Of a stretch of 13,429 nucleotides of DNA, positions 1 to 6,320 are shown one piece after another (position 1 is the stretch's first letter; every line of letters starts with the position of its first letter). This DNA is from an uncultured Eubacteriales bacterium (GTDB lineage Bacteria > Bacillota > Clostridia > Oscillospirales > CAG-382): assembly GCA_900554405.1 (NCBI GenBank), contig USHI01000019.1, forward strand, positions 1 through 13,429, read 5' to 3'. A model generated the notes under the pieces. That model had not been told where the DNA came from, made no database searches, and was given only the letters and a program-made list of their open reading frames with translations. Made by a program: the position numbers and the translations under genes.

Positions 1-88
1 TCTTCCATTCGGGGGGGGGCTGGGGGAGCGCCGCCGGCCGCCAAAAAGAGGTCCGGCAGATAACGGCAATATAACAAAGCAGCAATAA
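1..88 (+). other. Possible 3' end of an unidentified plus-strand gene
   Basis: Two plus-strand frames are open from the left edge. One stops at TAA 61-63 and the other at TAA 86-88; both give short basic, Gly/Pro-rich tails that cannot be assigned to a family. The main support for a gene end here is indirect: two hairpins followed by T-rich stretches in the plus direction lie just downstream (101-140 and 155-187). A run of nine G at 11-19, followed by CT and five more G, makes the reading frame uncertain and is prone to sequencing error. It could equally be non-coding. Confidence 0.25.
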
Positions 89-100
89 AATCCTGCCATG

Positions 101-140
101 CGAGGCGCACTTCATTACGGAGTGCGCCTCGGCTATATTT
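101..140 (+). terminator. Rho-independent terminator-like hairpin, plus strand
   Basis: A perfect 11-bp inverted repeat (CGAGGCGCACT at 101-111 and its complement at 121-131) with a 9-nt loop is followed by GCTATATTTT. The T-tract is interrupted, so termination may be moderate. In the minus direction the stem is not followed by a T-run, which favours the plus orientation and an upstream plus-strand gene. Confidence 0.5.
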
Positions 141-154
141 TCCGGGCGAGCATC

Positions 155-187
155 GGATTTTGCCGGCAAAATCCTTTGTGGTTTTTT
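155..187 (+). terminator. Palindromic hairpin with T-tract, plus strand
   Basis: A 20-bp perfect palindrome at 155-174 (GGATTTT, GCCGGC centre, AAAATCC) can fold as a 7-bp stem with a 6-nt loop. It is followed in the plus direction by TTTGTGGTTTTTT. It is probably a second terminator in tandem with the hairpin at 101-140. The perfect symmetry would also suit a protein-binding site. Confidence 0.45.
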
Positions 188-194
188 CGATAAT

Positions 195-228
195 ACAAAA
201 ACGAGGCAGTGCAAATTTTGCGCTGCCT
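195..228 (-). terminator. Rho-independent terminator-like hairpin, minus strand (distal)
   Basis: The arms at 204-215 and 217-228 pair over 12 positions with a single A/C mismatch in the minus transcript. They are followed on the minus strand by CGTTTTTGTATTA. The hairpin lies downstream of the stronger terminator at 321-355 and may back it up for the opp operon. Confidence 0.5.
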
Positions 229-320
229 TATTCCTTATAAAGCCATTCCCGCAGCAGTTCGGCTTTTCCCCGGAAAATCGGCGCGATATTCCGCTGCGAG
301 CCTGCGGTCGGCAGCGGGCA

Positions 321-355
321 AACGAAAAACACGCGCCCGCATTTGGGCGCGTGTT
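321..355 (-). terminator. Rho-independent terminator of the opp operon
   Basis: A perfect 11-bp stem (345-355 with 328-338, GC-rich, 6-nt loop) is followed on the minus strand by a T-run continuing into CGTTT. It begins about 20 bp after the stop codon of the last gene (377-571). It is the best candidate for the main transcription stop of the operon. Confidence 0.75.
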
Positions 356-376
356 CCGGAAATTGTTTAACGTGTT

Positions 377-571
377 TCAGAATGCTCCGAATATCCACAG
401 TACAAGCAGCGAAAGCAGGACCACCACCGCCAATGCCGGAAGCACCAGCACAAGGATAGCGGAAAGGTACATTGCAAGCCTGTCCTTGAAGCCGACATTT
501 TCTTTGGAAAGATTTTCGGCAAATTCCTTTTCCTGCTGAGGCGTGGATTTCTTCAGGCGGCGCCAGATCAT
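377..571 (-). CDS. Small single-pass membrane protein at the end of the opp operon
   Basis: A 64-residue protein that I do not recognise by family. Residues 1-31 are charged and hydrophilic, with Arg/Lys clusters at 4-8 and 24-31. Residues 32-62 form one long hydrophobic stretch with a proline near 45, so it is either one transmembrane helix or a tight hairpin, probably with the N-terminus inside. Its ATG overlaps the oppF stop codon (ATGA at 568-571), the classic arrangement for translational coupling, and a GGGGAGG site lies inside the end of oppF. A strong terminator follows about 20 bp downstream. These features argue for a real, co-expressed gene rather than a chance frame. By position it may be an accessory subunit of the transporter, but that is inference. 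Confidence 0.72.
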   Translation of the reverse strand: MIWRRLKKSTPQQEKEFAENLSKENVGFKDRLAMYLSAILVLVLPALAVVVLLSLLVLWIFGAF

Positions 572-2166
572 TCCGCGCCCGCCTCCCCGGCATCATGTCT
601 TGTGGATTTCTTTTCGGTATCCGGCAGCTTAAAGAGGTAATTGCCCTCCGCATCGATCTTGCGTTCCGGGAAGTGGCAGGCTACAAAGTGGCCGGGTTCG
701 ACCTCTGTCAAAGGAGGCGGAACACGCCTGCACTTATCGCAAGCCATATAGCACCTTGTGTGGAACTTGCAGCCATCCGGCGGTTTGATCGGGCTGGGGA
801 TATTGCCCTCCAAAAGTATACGTTCCTTTTTGAGGCTTTCGATATCCGTTGTCGGGATCGAGGAAAGCAGAGCGACCGTATAAGGATGGCGGGGATCATC
901 GAATATCGTGGCAGCATCGCCGAGCTCGACAATGTTGCCGAGGTACATTACGCATATACGGTCGGAAATATAGCGGACGACCGAAAGATCGTGCGATATG
1001 AACATATATGTGAGATGCTGCTTTTCCTTCAGATCCTGCAAAAGGTTGATTATCTGGGACTGTATCGAAACATCCAGCGCGGAAACGCATTCATCGCAGA
1101 CCACAAATTTGGGCCCGACGGCAAGCGCACGCGCGATGGATATTCTCTGGCGCTGACCGCCGGAGAACTGGTGGGGATAACGGTGCAGCATATAATCCTG
1201 CAAGCCGCAGGCGCGCATAACGCTGAGTATATGCTCCTTCATCGCAGGGGAGCCGTGCTTGTACATCTTGTGTGCGACAAGCCCCTCCTCGATTATCTGA
1301 CCGACAGTCATTCTCGGGTTGAGCGAGGAATACGGATCCTGGAAAACTATCTGAAGATCCTTGCGAAGCCTGCGCATTTCGTTATATTTAAGACGTGCAA
1401 GGTCGATACCGTCGTCCAGCATCGCTTCATACTTCTGAAATTCCGGGTCGGATTCATACTGCTTTTTTTCGGAAGCGATAGCGGTGTCAAGCTTTTCGAT
1501 CTCCGCAAGCTCGCCCGCACGTTCGGCTTCGAGCTTGGCGATACTTGCTTCAAGCTTTGCCTTCTTTGCGTGGTTTTCTTCGCCCGCAAGATCGAGCTCC
1601 AGCTTCAGATCTCCGATCTTTTCGGCGATCTTCGCCGCGGAATCCTCGAGCTGCGATTTTTTGTAAAGCAGAGAAGCACCCTTCTTCGTATCCTTCACAA
1701 GAAAGCCGCCGAGTATCTTTGCAACATGGGCAAGCGCCGTTTCATATTCGGCATCGGCAAGGTTTTTGTTCTGATGGTCGAAGAAAGTCGCGTTTTCGCC
1801 GGCGGATTCCACCTTCGCCGTCATGGCATCGGCGTGTTCCTTTGCCTTTTTGAGGCGGGCTACATATTTATCGACATTTTTGAGCGTGTCGAGAACGTAT
1901 CCCGGCGCAATGGCGGAACGGGGCATACCGTAATACACCGTCGTGCCGGCGGTTTGTTCGTAAAGCTGGAGAAGAACACGGCCGAGCGTGGATTTACCGC
2001 AGCCCGATTCGCCGACAATGCCGAGCGTTTCGCCCTCGAAAATATCGAGCGTGATATCCTCGTTGGCGCGGACATAAAGCTGTTCCTTCTGGAATATGTT
2101 CGATTTGGCGATCGGAAAATATTTTTTAAGGTTCGTGATTGACAAGAGCTTTTTGGTGTTCGGCAC
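568..2166 (-). CDS. oppF: Oligopeptide ABC transporter ATPase OppF with a coiled-coil insertion
   Basis: This is one of the two cytoplasmic ATPases that power peptide import through OppB/OppC. The 532-residue product shows Walker A GESGCGKST at 52-60, Q-loop VFQDP at 274-278, signature FSGGQRQR at 334-341, Walker B ending in D358-E359, D-loop SALD and H-loop H392. The OppD/F C-terminal region has four cysteines (466, 472, 479, 497) in the same spacing as in OppD, plus C476. In ordinary OppF, Walker A and Q-loop are about 45 residues apart. Here residues ~81-256 (about 1399-1926) are extra, rich in Lys/Glu/Ala/Leu and strongly coiled-coil-like. The usual Pro after the Walker B Glu is Cys (DECVSALD). 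The start is GTG, supported by GGAGGTG at 2174-2180 inside oppD; the two genes overlap by 41 bp. Family assignment is certain; the peptide (rather than nickel or dipeptide) substrate is inferred from the operon. Confidence 0.95.
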   Translation of the reverse strand: MPNTKKLLSITNLKKYFPIAKSNIFQKEQLYVRANEDITLDIFEGETLGIVGESGCGKSTLGRVLLQLYEQTAGTTVYYGMPRSAIAPGYVLDTLKNVDKYVARLKKAKEHADAMTAKVESAGENATFFDHQNKNLADAEYETALAHVAKILGGFLVKDTKKGASLLYKKSQLEDSAAKIAEKIGDLKLELDLAGEENHAKKAKLEASIAKLEAERAGELAEIEKLDTAIASEKKQYESDPEFQKYEAMLDDGIDLARLKYNEMRRLRKDLQIVFQDPYSSLNPRMTVGQIIEEGLVAHKMYKHGSPAMKEHILSVMRACGLQDYMLHRYPHQFSGGQRQRISIARALAVGPKFVVCDECVSALDVSIQSQIINLLQDLKEKQHLTYMFISHDLSVVRYISDRICVMYLGNIVELGDAATIFDDPRHPYTVALLSSIPTTDIESLKKERILLEGNIPSPIKPPDGCKFHTRCYMACDKCRRVPPPLTEVEPGHFVACHFPERKIDAEGNYLFKLPDTEKKSTRHDAGEAGAE

Positions 2167-3145
2167 TTCTTCTCACCTCCTTTTCGGGATAGAAGCAGCG
2201 TATCTTCTGACCGGGAGCGAACTCGACAAGCGGCGGTTCCTCCTCCATACACTTCTTCGTTGCATATTTGCACCGCGGTGCGAACTTGCAGCCCTTCGGG
2301 AGCGCAAGCGGGTGTGGGACAACACCGGGGATCGGTTCGAGCTTGTGCGTGATATTATCTATCCGCGGGATACTGAACATCAGCCCTTCGGTATAAGGAT
2401 GGCTCATCGTGCAATCCGAGAAGATTACCCTCGCGGATGCCTGTTCGACGACCTGACCGCAATACATGACGACAACATCGTCCGCCATTTCGTTGATAAC
2501 GCCGAGGTCGTGCGTGATGAAGATTATCGAGGTTCCGTTTTCGCGCTGGAGATCGTTCATCAGGCGAAGTATCTGCGCCTGGATGGTAACGTCGAGCGCC
2601 GTTGTCGGTTCGTCCGCGATAAGTATCTTCGGGCGGCAGGCAAGCGCCATTGCTATCATGACACGCTGCCGCATACCGCCGGAAAGCTGGTGCGGGTATT
2701 GCTTTATGACCGCCTCCGGGTTCGGTATCTGAACATCATAAAGCATTTTGAGCGCCTGCTTCGCGGCTTCCTTCTTGCTCATATTCTGGTGGATTATGAA
2801 CGGTTCGCTGAGCTGGCGTTCAACGGTGAACACCGGGTTGAGCGATGTCATCGGCTCCTGGAATATAACAGAGATCTTGTTGCCGCGGATATCATACATC
2901 TGCTGCTCCGTGAGCTTGGTGAGGTCTGTACCCTCGAAGAGTATCTCGCCTTCGGCTATATAGCCGTTGCCGTCGAGCAGCTTCAGAATGCTCATTGCCG
3001 AAACGCTTTTACCGGAGCCGGATTCGCCGACAATGCCGATGGTGCGCTTCTCATCGAGCGTATAGGACACGTCGTTTACAGCCTTGACAATGCCCTTCCT
3101 TGTTTTGAAATAGGTGTGGAGATTCTTTACTTCCAATAATGCCAT
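2126..3145 (-). CDS. oppD: Oligopeptide ABC transporter ATPase OppD
   Basis: This is the partner ATPase to OppF, acting on the cytoplasmic face of the OppB/OppC pore. The 339-residue length is normal. Motifs in order: Walker A GESGSGKS at 40-47, Q-loop Q96, signature LSGGMRQR at 154-161, Walker B ILIADEP at 174-180 with catalytic E179, and H-loop H212. The C-terminal oligopeptide-transporter domain carries C286, C292, C299 and C317; the equivalent cysteines bind an iron-sulfur cluster in some characterised OppD/DppD proteins. The start is ATG with GGAGGTGAAA at 3151-3160, 18 bp after the oppC stop codon. Unlike OppF, it has no insertion, so the ATPase pair is asymmetric in this transporter. 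Confidence 0.97.
   Translation of the reverse strand: MALLEVKNLHTYFKTRKGIVKAVNDVSYTLDEKRTIGIVGESGSGKSVSAMSILKLLDGNGYIAEGEILFEGTDLTKLTEQQMYDIRGNKISVIFQEPMTSLNPVFTVERQLSEPFIIHQNMSKKEAAKQALKMLYDVQIPNPEAVIKQYPHQLSGGMRQRVMIAMALACRPKILIADEPTTALDVTIQAQILRLMNDLQRENGTSIIFITHDLGVINEMADDVVVMYCGQVVEQASARVIFSDCTMSHPYTEGLMFSIPRIDNITHKLEPIPGVVPHPLALPKGCKFAPRCKYATKKCMEEEPPLVEFAPGQKIRCFYPEKEVRRSAEHQKALVNHEP
2174..2180 (-). promoter_or_regulatory. Shine-Dalgarno site that fixes the GTG start of oppF
   Basis: GGAGGTG lies seven bases before a GTG codon (2164-2166) and inside the coding sequence of oppD. The encoded N-terminus aligns with the normal beginning of OppF (a first beta strand about ten residues in), so the GTG is preferred over a later in-frame start. 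Confidence 0.8.
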
Positions 3146-3163
3146 TATACTTTCACCTCCGCC

Positions 3164-5116
3164 TTACTTTTCCTGACTGCTCTTCGGATCGAGAACGTCA
3201 CGGAGCGTATCGCCGATGATATTGATACATATCGTGGCGATGGAAAGGAACAGCGCCGGGAACAGCCACTGCCACCAGTAATTCTGGATAACAACGGAGT
3301 TGTTCGCACCGTTAAGCATATTGCCCCACGTCGGGCGCGGCAGCTGAACGCCGAAGCCGAGGTAGGAAAGTGAGGATTCGGTAAGCAGGCAGCCTGCGAA
3401 GTCGAGCGTCATGCTGACAAGTATAACCGAAACGACGTTCGGCAGAATATGCTTGAAGGCGATCCTCTTTTCACGCACGCCCATTGCTTTTGCGGAAATA
3501 ACGAATTCCTTTTCGCGTTCCGCAAGCACCTGGCCGCGTATCATGCGGGCGAGCCCTGTCCAGGAAAGCAGCCCGAGTATTACCATTATGATGAATATCT
3601 TTGTGTTTTCGTCGATCGGCTTCTTTGTGAAGATGTAGGAAAGCATCATCGCAAAGGGCAGGAAGGGTATCGCGGAGAAGATCTCCGTCACGCGCATGAG
3701 CACCATATCCACCCATCCGCCGAAGTAGCCGGAAAGGCAGCCGACGATAACGGCGATTATGGAGGAAACGATAACGGCGACCGCGCCGATAGTCATTGTC
3801 ATCTTACCGCCGTGAATTATACGGGTGAGCGTATCTCTGCCGTTGCCGTCAGTACCGAACGGGTAGCCGGCAAGACCTGCACTGCCGAGCAGCTTACCGT
3901 TTTCATCAACGGCATATGTCTGATAAGCGCCGGCATAAACCTTGGAGGCCGTCATGCCGTCCACATCGCACTGACCGTAGAAGTTCGAGCCCCAGGCGTA
4001 AACCCTGCCGGATTCGCCGACAGCCACAACGTGCTGCGAGCCGCCCGCGATCGAAACTATCTTTTCGCTTTTCACCGCATCGGGAATTTCATTCTCGCCG
4101 CTTTCGGCGGAGCCGGCAACAAGCACCTGCCCATCCTCCATCAGAAATACAAAGCAGTTCTTGGTTGCGGTTATGTCAACGACCTTGTGCTTTTTAAGAT
4201 ACTGGGCAAGCTTGACCCTTTCACCGTTTTCCGTAACCTTGACAGAGCCGAAATACCCGCCCGGGCATTTTACCGTGCCGTTGCTCATCAATGCAAAGGC
4301 ATAGTAGTTGGTAAAGCAGATCTTTTCCACGCCCTTGGAAAACTCGTCCATGGATTCTTCGTAGTTTTTGAGGTTTTTGCAGGTGTTCTTGTTGCCCCAG
4401 ATATAAGCCTTGCCGTCGACGACAAGCGCCGTTGCCTGATACCCGCATTCGAGCGACTGCACCTTGCTTGCATCGATAGTGCCGTTTACAAGCTCCGCGG
4501 GCATTTCGGTAATATTGTCGTTTTCCGCATTGCCCTTATAAGCGCCGTACTGGCCGAGATCGCTGTTGCCCCAGCCGATAACACGCCCGTCTGTCGTGAT
4601 GGCGATAACATGGTCGCGCCCGGTTGCTGCGGCGATAACGTTGCCCTCTTTAATTTCTTCGGGAAATTCGGAATAATCGAGCTTGGAAAGCGAATCCTTT
4701 GCGCTGCCCCAGACATAAAGCGTGTTGTCGTTACTCACGCCCAATGTAAAATTGGCATAGCCGTGGATGCTTTTGATGTTATCCTTCATGCCGGAGGGGA
4801 CACTGCGCATCGACATTGTCGGCGCGATGTTCGCCTGGTTTGCATCGTTGAAGGAAAGCTCCATCGGGAAAAACAGCGGCCCGATGAACACGAGCATGAA
4901 CAGCAGCACAAGCACCACAAGTGCCACAACGGCAAGCTTGCGTCTGAAAAAAGCCTTAACCGCCAATTTGGAAGGGCTTTCGAGCTTTTCGACAGCGAAA
5001 ATATCCTCCTGGGAAAGCTCCTTGCTCGCGCCGCAGAACATACGCTTTATCCAGCGCCACAGTGTTTTGAATACGGAGGAGCCGCTTTTTTCTTTGCCGG
5101 TATTTTTATCAGCCAT
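3164..5116 (-). CDS. oppC: Oligopeptide ABC permease OppC with an inserted RCC1-like beta-propeller
   Basis: This is an inner permease subunit pairing with OppB to form the peptide channel. It is 650 residues, against about 300 for normal OppC. Residues 1-59 are a cytoplasmic tail and ~60-84 the first transmembrane helix. Residues ~420-650 are a normal permease domain: the GTDGNGRDTLTRIIHG motif, further helices near 438-462, 470-497, 504-526, 560-580 and 612-634, and the EAA loop around 535-547. Between them, residues ~111-413 (about 3878-4786) hold around seven RCC1-type repeats, each of the form (I/V)-x-(A/S)-x(2)-G-x(2)-H/Y-x-(V/A)-x-(D/N)-G-x-(V/L)-x-x-W/A-G. The clearest are at 119-137, 159-183, 226-241 and 352-376. 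By topology this domain faces outside, next to where OppA docks. The ATG has AAGGAGG at 5124-5130; the gene starts 14 bp after oppB. Opp family certain; RCC1-like fold very likely. Confidence 0.95.
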   Translation of the reverse strand: MADKNTGKEKSGSSVFKTLWRWIKRMFCGASKELSQEDIFAVEKLESPSKLAVKAFFRRKLAVVALVVLVLLFMLVFIGPLFFPMELSFNDANQANIAPTMSMRSVPSGMKDNIKSIHGYANFTLGVSNDNTLYVWGSAKDSLSKLDYSEFPEEIKEGNVIAAATGRDHVIAITTDGRVIGWGNSDLGQYGAYKGNAENDNITEMPAELVNGTIDASKVQSLECGYQATALVVDGKAYIWGNKNTCKNLKNYEESMDEFSKGVEKICFTNYYAFALMSNGTVKCPGGYFGSVKVTENGERVKLAQYLKKHKVVDITATKNCFVFLMEDGQVLVAGSAESGENEIPDAVKSEKIVSIAGGSQHVVAVGESGRVYAWGSNFYGQCDVDGMTASKVYAGAYQTYAVDENGKLLGSAGLAGYPFGTDGNGRDTLTRIIHGGKMTMTIGAVAVIVSSIIAVIVGCLSGYFGGWVDMVLMRVTEIFSAIPFLPFAMMLSYIFTKKPIDENTKIFIIMVILGLLSWTGLARMIRGQVLAEREKEFVISAKAMGVREKRIAFKHILPNVVSVILVSMTLDFAGCLLTESSLSYLGFGVQLPRPTWGNMLNGANNSVVIQNYWWQWLFPALFLSIATICINIIGDTLRDVLDPKSSQEK

Positions 5117-5130
5117 TGAAAGTTCCTCCT

Positions 5131-6153
5131 TTACTTGTTGACGCGGATACGCGGATCGACAAAGCCGTACGCGATATCTATGATAAGGTTGCCGGCAAGG
5201 CCGAGAAGGATGTAGAACATCTGCAGCGCAAGAACGACCTCGTTATCGTTATTGGAAAGCGCAGAGAAATACATTCTGCCTATGCCGTTTAATGCAAATA
5301 TATTTTCGATCATCAGAGAGCCGGAGAATATGCCGAGGAACCAGCCGATAACAAGCGTTACGATCGGGATCAGCGCGTTTCTCCATGCATGCGAGTAAAT
5401 AACCGTTTTTTCGCGCAGACCCTTTGCGCGTGCGGTGCGGATGCAGTCCATGGAAAGGGCTTCGATCATGGAAGCGCGCACATAGCGCGTCATGCCGCCG
5501 AGCGAACAGAAGGTCATAACGATAAGCGGTAGTGCGAGATGATACATTTTGTCCCAGAACTGGCCCATGGGTGTCATGTCGATATTATTGGGGGATACCA
5601 TGCCCGAAACCGGGAACCAGCCGAGTACGACCGAGAACAGCCAGATAAAGACTATTGCGATAATGAATGTGGGCAGACTGTAACCAATGACCGTGCCGAC
5701 CTGCACTGCAACGTCGCGCCTGCTGCCGCGCTTGACCGCGCAGAAAATGCCGAGCGGTATGGTTATGCCCAATGCGAGTATGGTTGCAAAAATGTTTATG
5801 AAGACAGTGTTCTTCATCGGTTCGACGAGTATTTCGGAAACCGGCTTTGCATATTGCATGGAGTATCCGAAATAGCCCTGAAGAAGGCCTTCGTAATGCC
5901 CGTCGGAATAGGGATAGAAGCCCATCCACCTGCCGTAGCGTTCCAGCAGGTTGCCGTTTGTACCGTATTGCTCCTGATAAAAGGCGTACCGCTCCTCAAA
6001 ATCAAGCTTACCTTTGCTTTTGGTAACATCATCCTTTGCCTGAGTATACGCACGGTCAACAGGCAGCATGTTATAGATAAGAAACAAGAGTAAAGAGAGT
6101 ATAAGGAACACGAGAGCAATATACAGCAGTCTTTTGATTATGTATTTTCCCAT
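5131..6153 (-). CDS. oppB: Oligopeptide ABC permease OppB
   Basis: This integral membrane subunit forms the peptide channel with OppC. The 340-residue length is near normal for the family. The first helix is ~6-28, followed by an extracytoplasmic stretch up to ~112. Further helices lie near 115-140, 150-178, 204-222, 260-283 and 306-330. The cytoplasmic EAA loop, which contacts the ATPases, is at about 229-246 (E231, G245). The protein ends in the family-typical DPRIR. The start is ATG at 6153. Its Shine-Dalgarno is only a purine-rich GGGGGAA about ten bases upstream, weaker than those of its neighbours. It follows oppA after 167 bp containing two hairpins, so its expression may be lower than that of oppA. 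Confidence 0.96.
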   Translation of the reverse strand: MGKYIIKRLLYIALVFLILSLLLFLIYNMLPVDRAYTQAKDDVTKSKGKLDFEERYAFYQEQYGTNGNLLERYGRWMGFYPYSDGHYEGLLQGYFGYSMQYAKPVSEILVEPMKNTVFINIFATILALGITIPLGIFCAVKRGSRRDVAVQVGTVIGYSLPTFIIAIVFIWLFSVVLGWFPVSGMVSPNNIDMTPMGQFWDKMYHLALPLIVMTFCSLGGMTRYVRASMIEALSMDCIRTARAKGLREKTVIYSHAWRNALIPIVTLVIGWFLGIFSGSLMIENIFALNGIGRMYFSALSNNDNEVVLALQMFYILLGLAGNLIIDIAYGFVDPRIRVNK

Positions 6154-6214
6154 AGGTTTTTCCCCCGGAATTTTATATTGCTTTGTGTTTACATTCGTGT
6201 AATCACATCAATGG

Positions 6215-6250
6215 AGCAGAAGCGGCAATTTTTAGGTTGCCGCTTCTGCT
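6215..6250 (-). promoter_or_regulatory. 14-bp perfect stem-loop between oppA and oppB
   Basis: The arms at 6215-6228 and 6237-6250 are perfectly complementary over 14 bp, with an 8-nt loop. In the minus transcript no T-run follows, so it is not a standard terminator for the operon. In other transporter operons, stems like this between a binding-protein gene and the permease genes protect the upstream mRNA and raise binding-protein levels; the same role is inferred here. The plus direction is followed by a broken T-rich stretch (TCGTTATTGCTTTTTG), but no plus-strand gene is nearby. Confidence 0.65.
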
Positions 6251-6266
6251 TCGTTATTGCTTTTTG

Positions 6267-6286
6267 CCGCCCCTTTTACGGGGCGG
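6267..6286 (-). promoter_or_regulatory. Second, GC-rich stem-loop between oppA and oppB
   Basis: CCGCCCC at 6267-6273 pairs with GGGGCGG at 6280-6286 across a 6-nt loop. It lies about 35 bp after the oppA stop codon and upstream of the longer stem at 6215-6250 in the direction of transcription. No T-tract follows on the minus strand. Together the two stems could block 3'-to-5' decay of oppA mRNA. Confidence 0.5.
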
Positions 6287-6320
6287 TATCAAAAGCTTTT
6301 CCCCTTTTTAATCGGAGCGA

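Noticed and set aside
228..653. 141-codon minus-strand frame at the end of the opp operon
   Set aside because: It overlaps the oppF end and the small membrane gene in another frame and reads through the operon terminator.
595..2142. Long open frame on the plus strand opposite oppF (about 515 codons)
   Set aside because: It is a mirror of oppF codon use; the translation has no recognisable motif and there is no Shine-Dalgarno site, whereas the minus strand carries full ABC ATPase motifs.
2096..3139. Plus-strand open frame opposite oppD
   Set aside because: Antisense shadow of a clear OppD; protein-like motifs exist only on the minus strand.
3449..5119. Plus-strand open frame of about 556 codons opposite oppC
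   Set aside because: His/Cys-rich antisense translation with no domain; the minus strand gives a coherent permease plus propeller.
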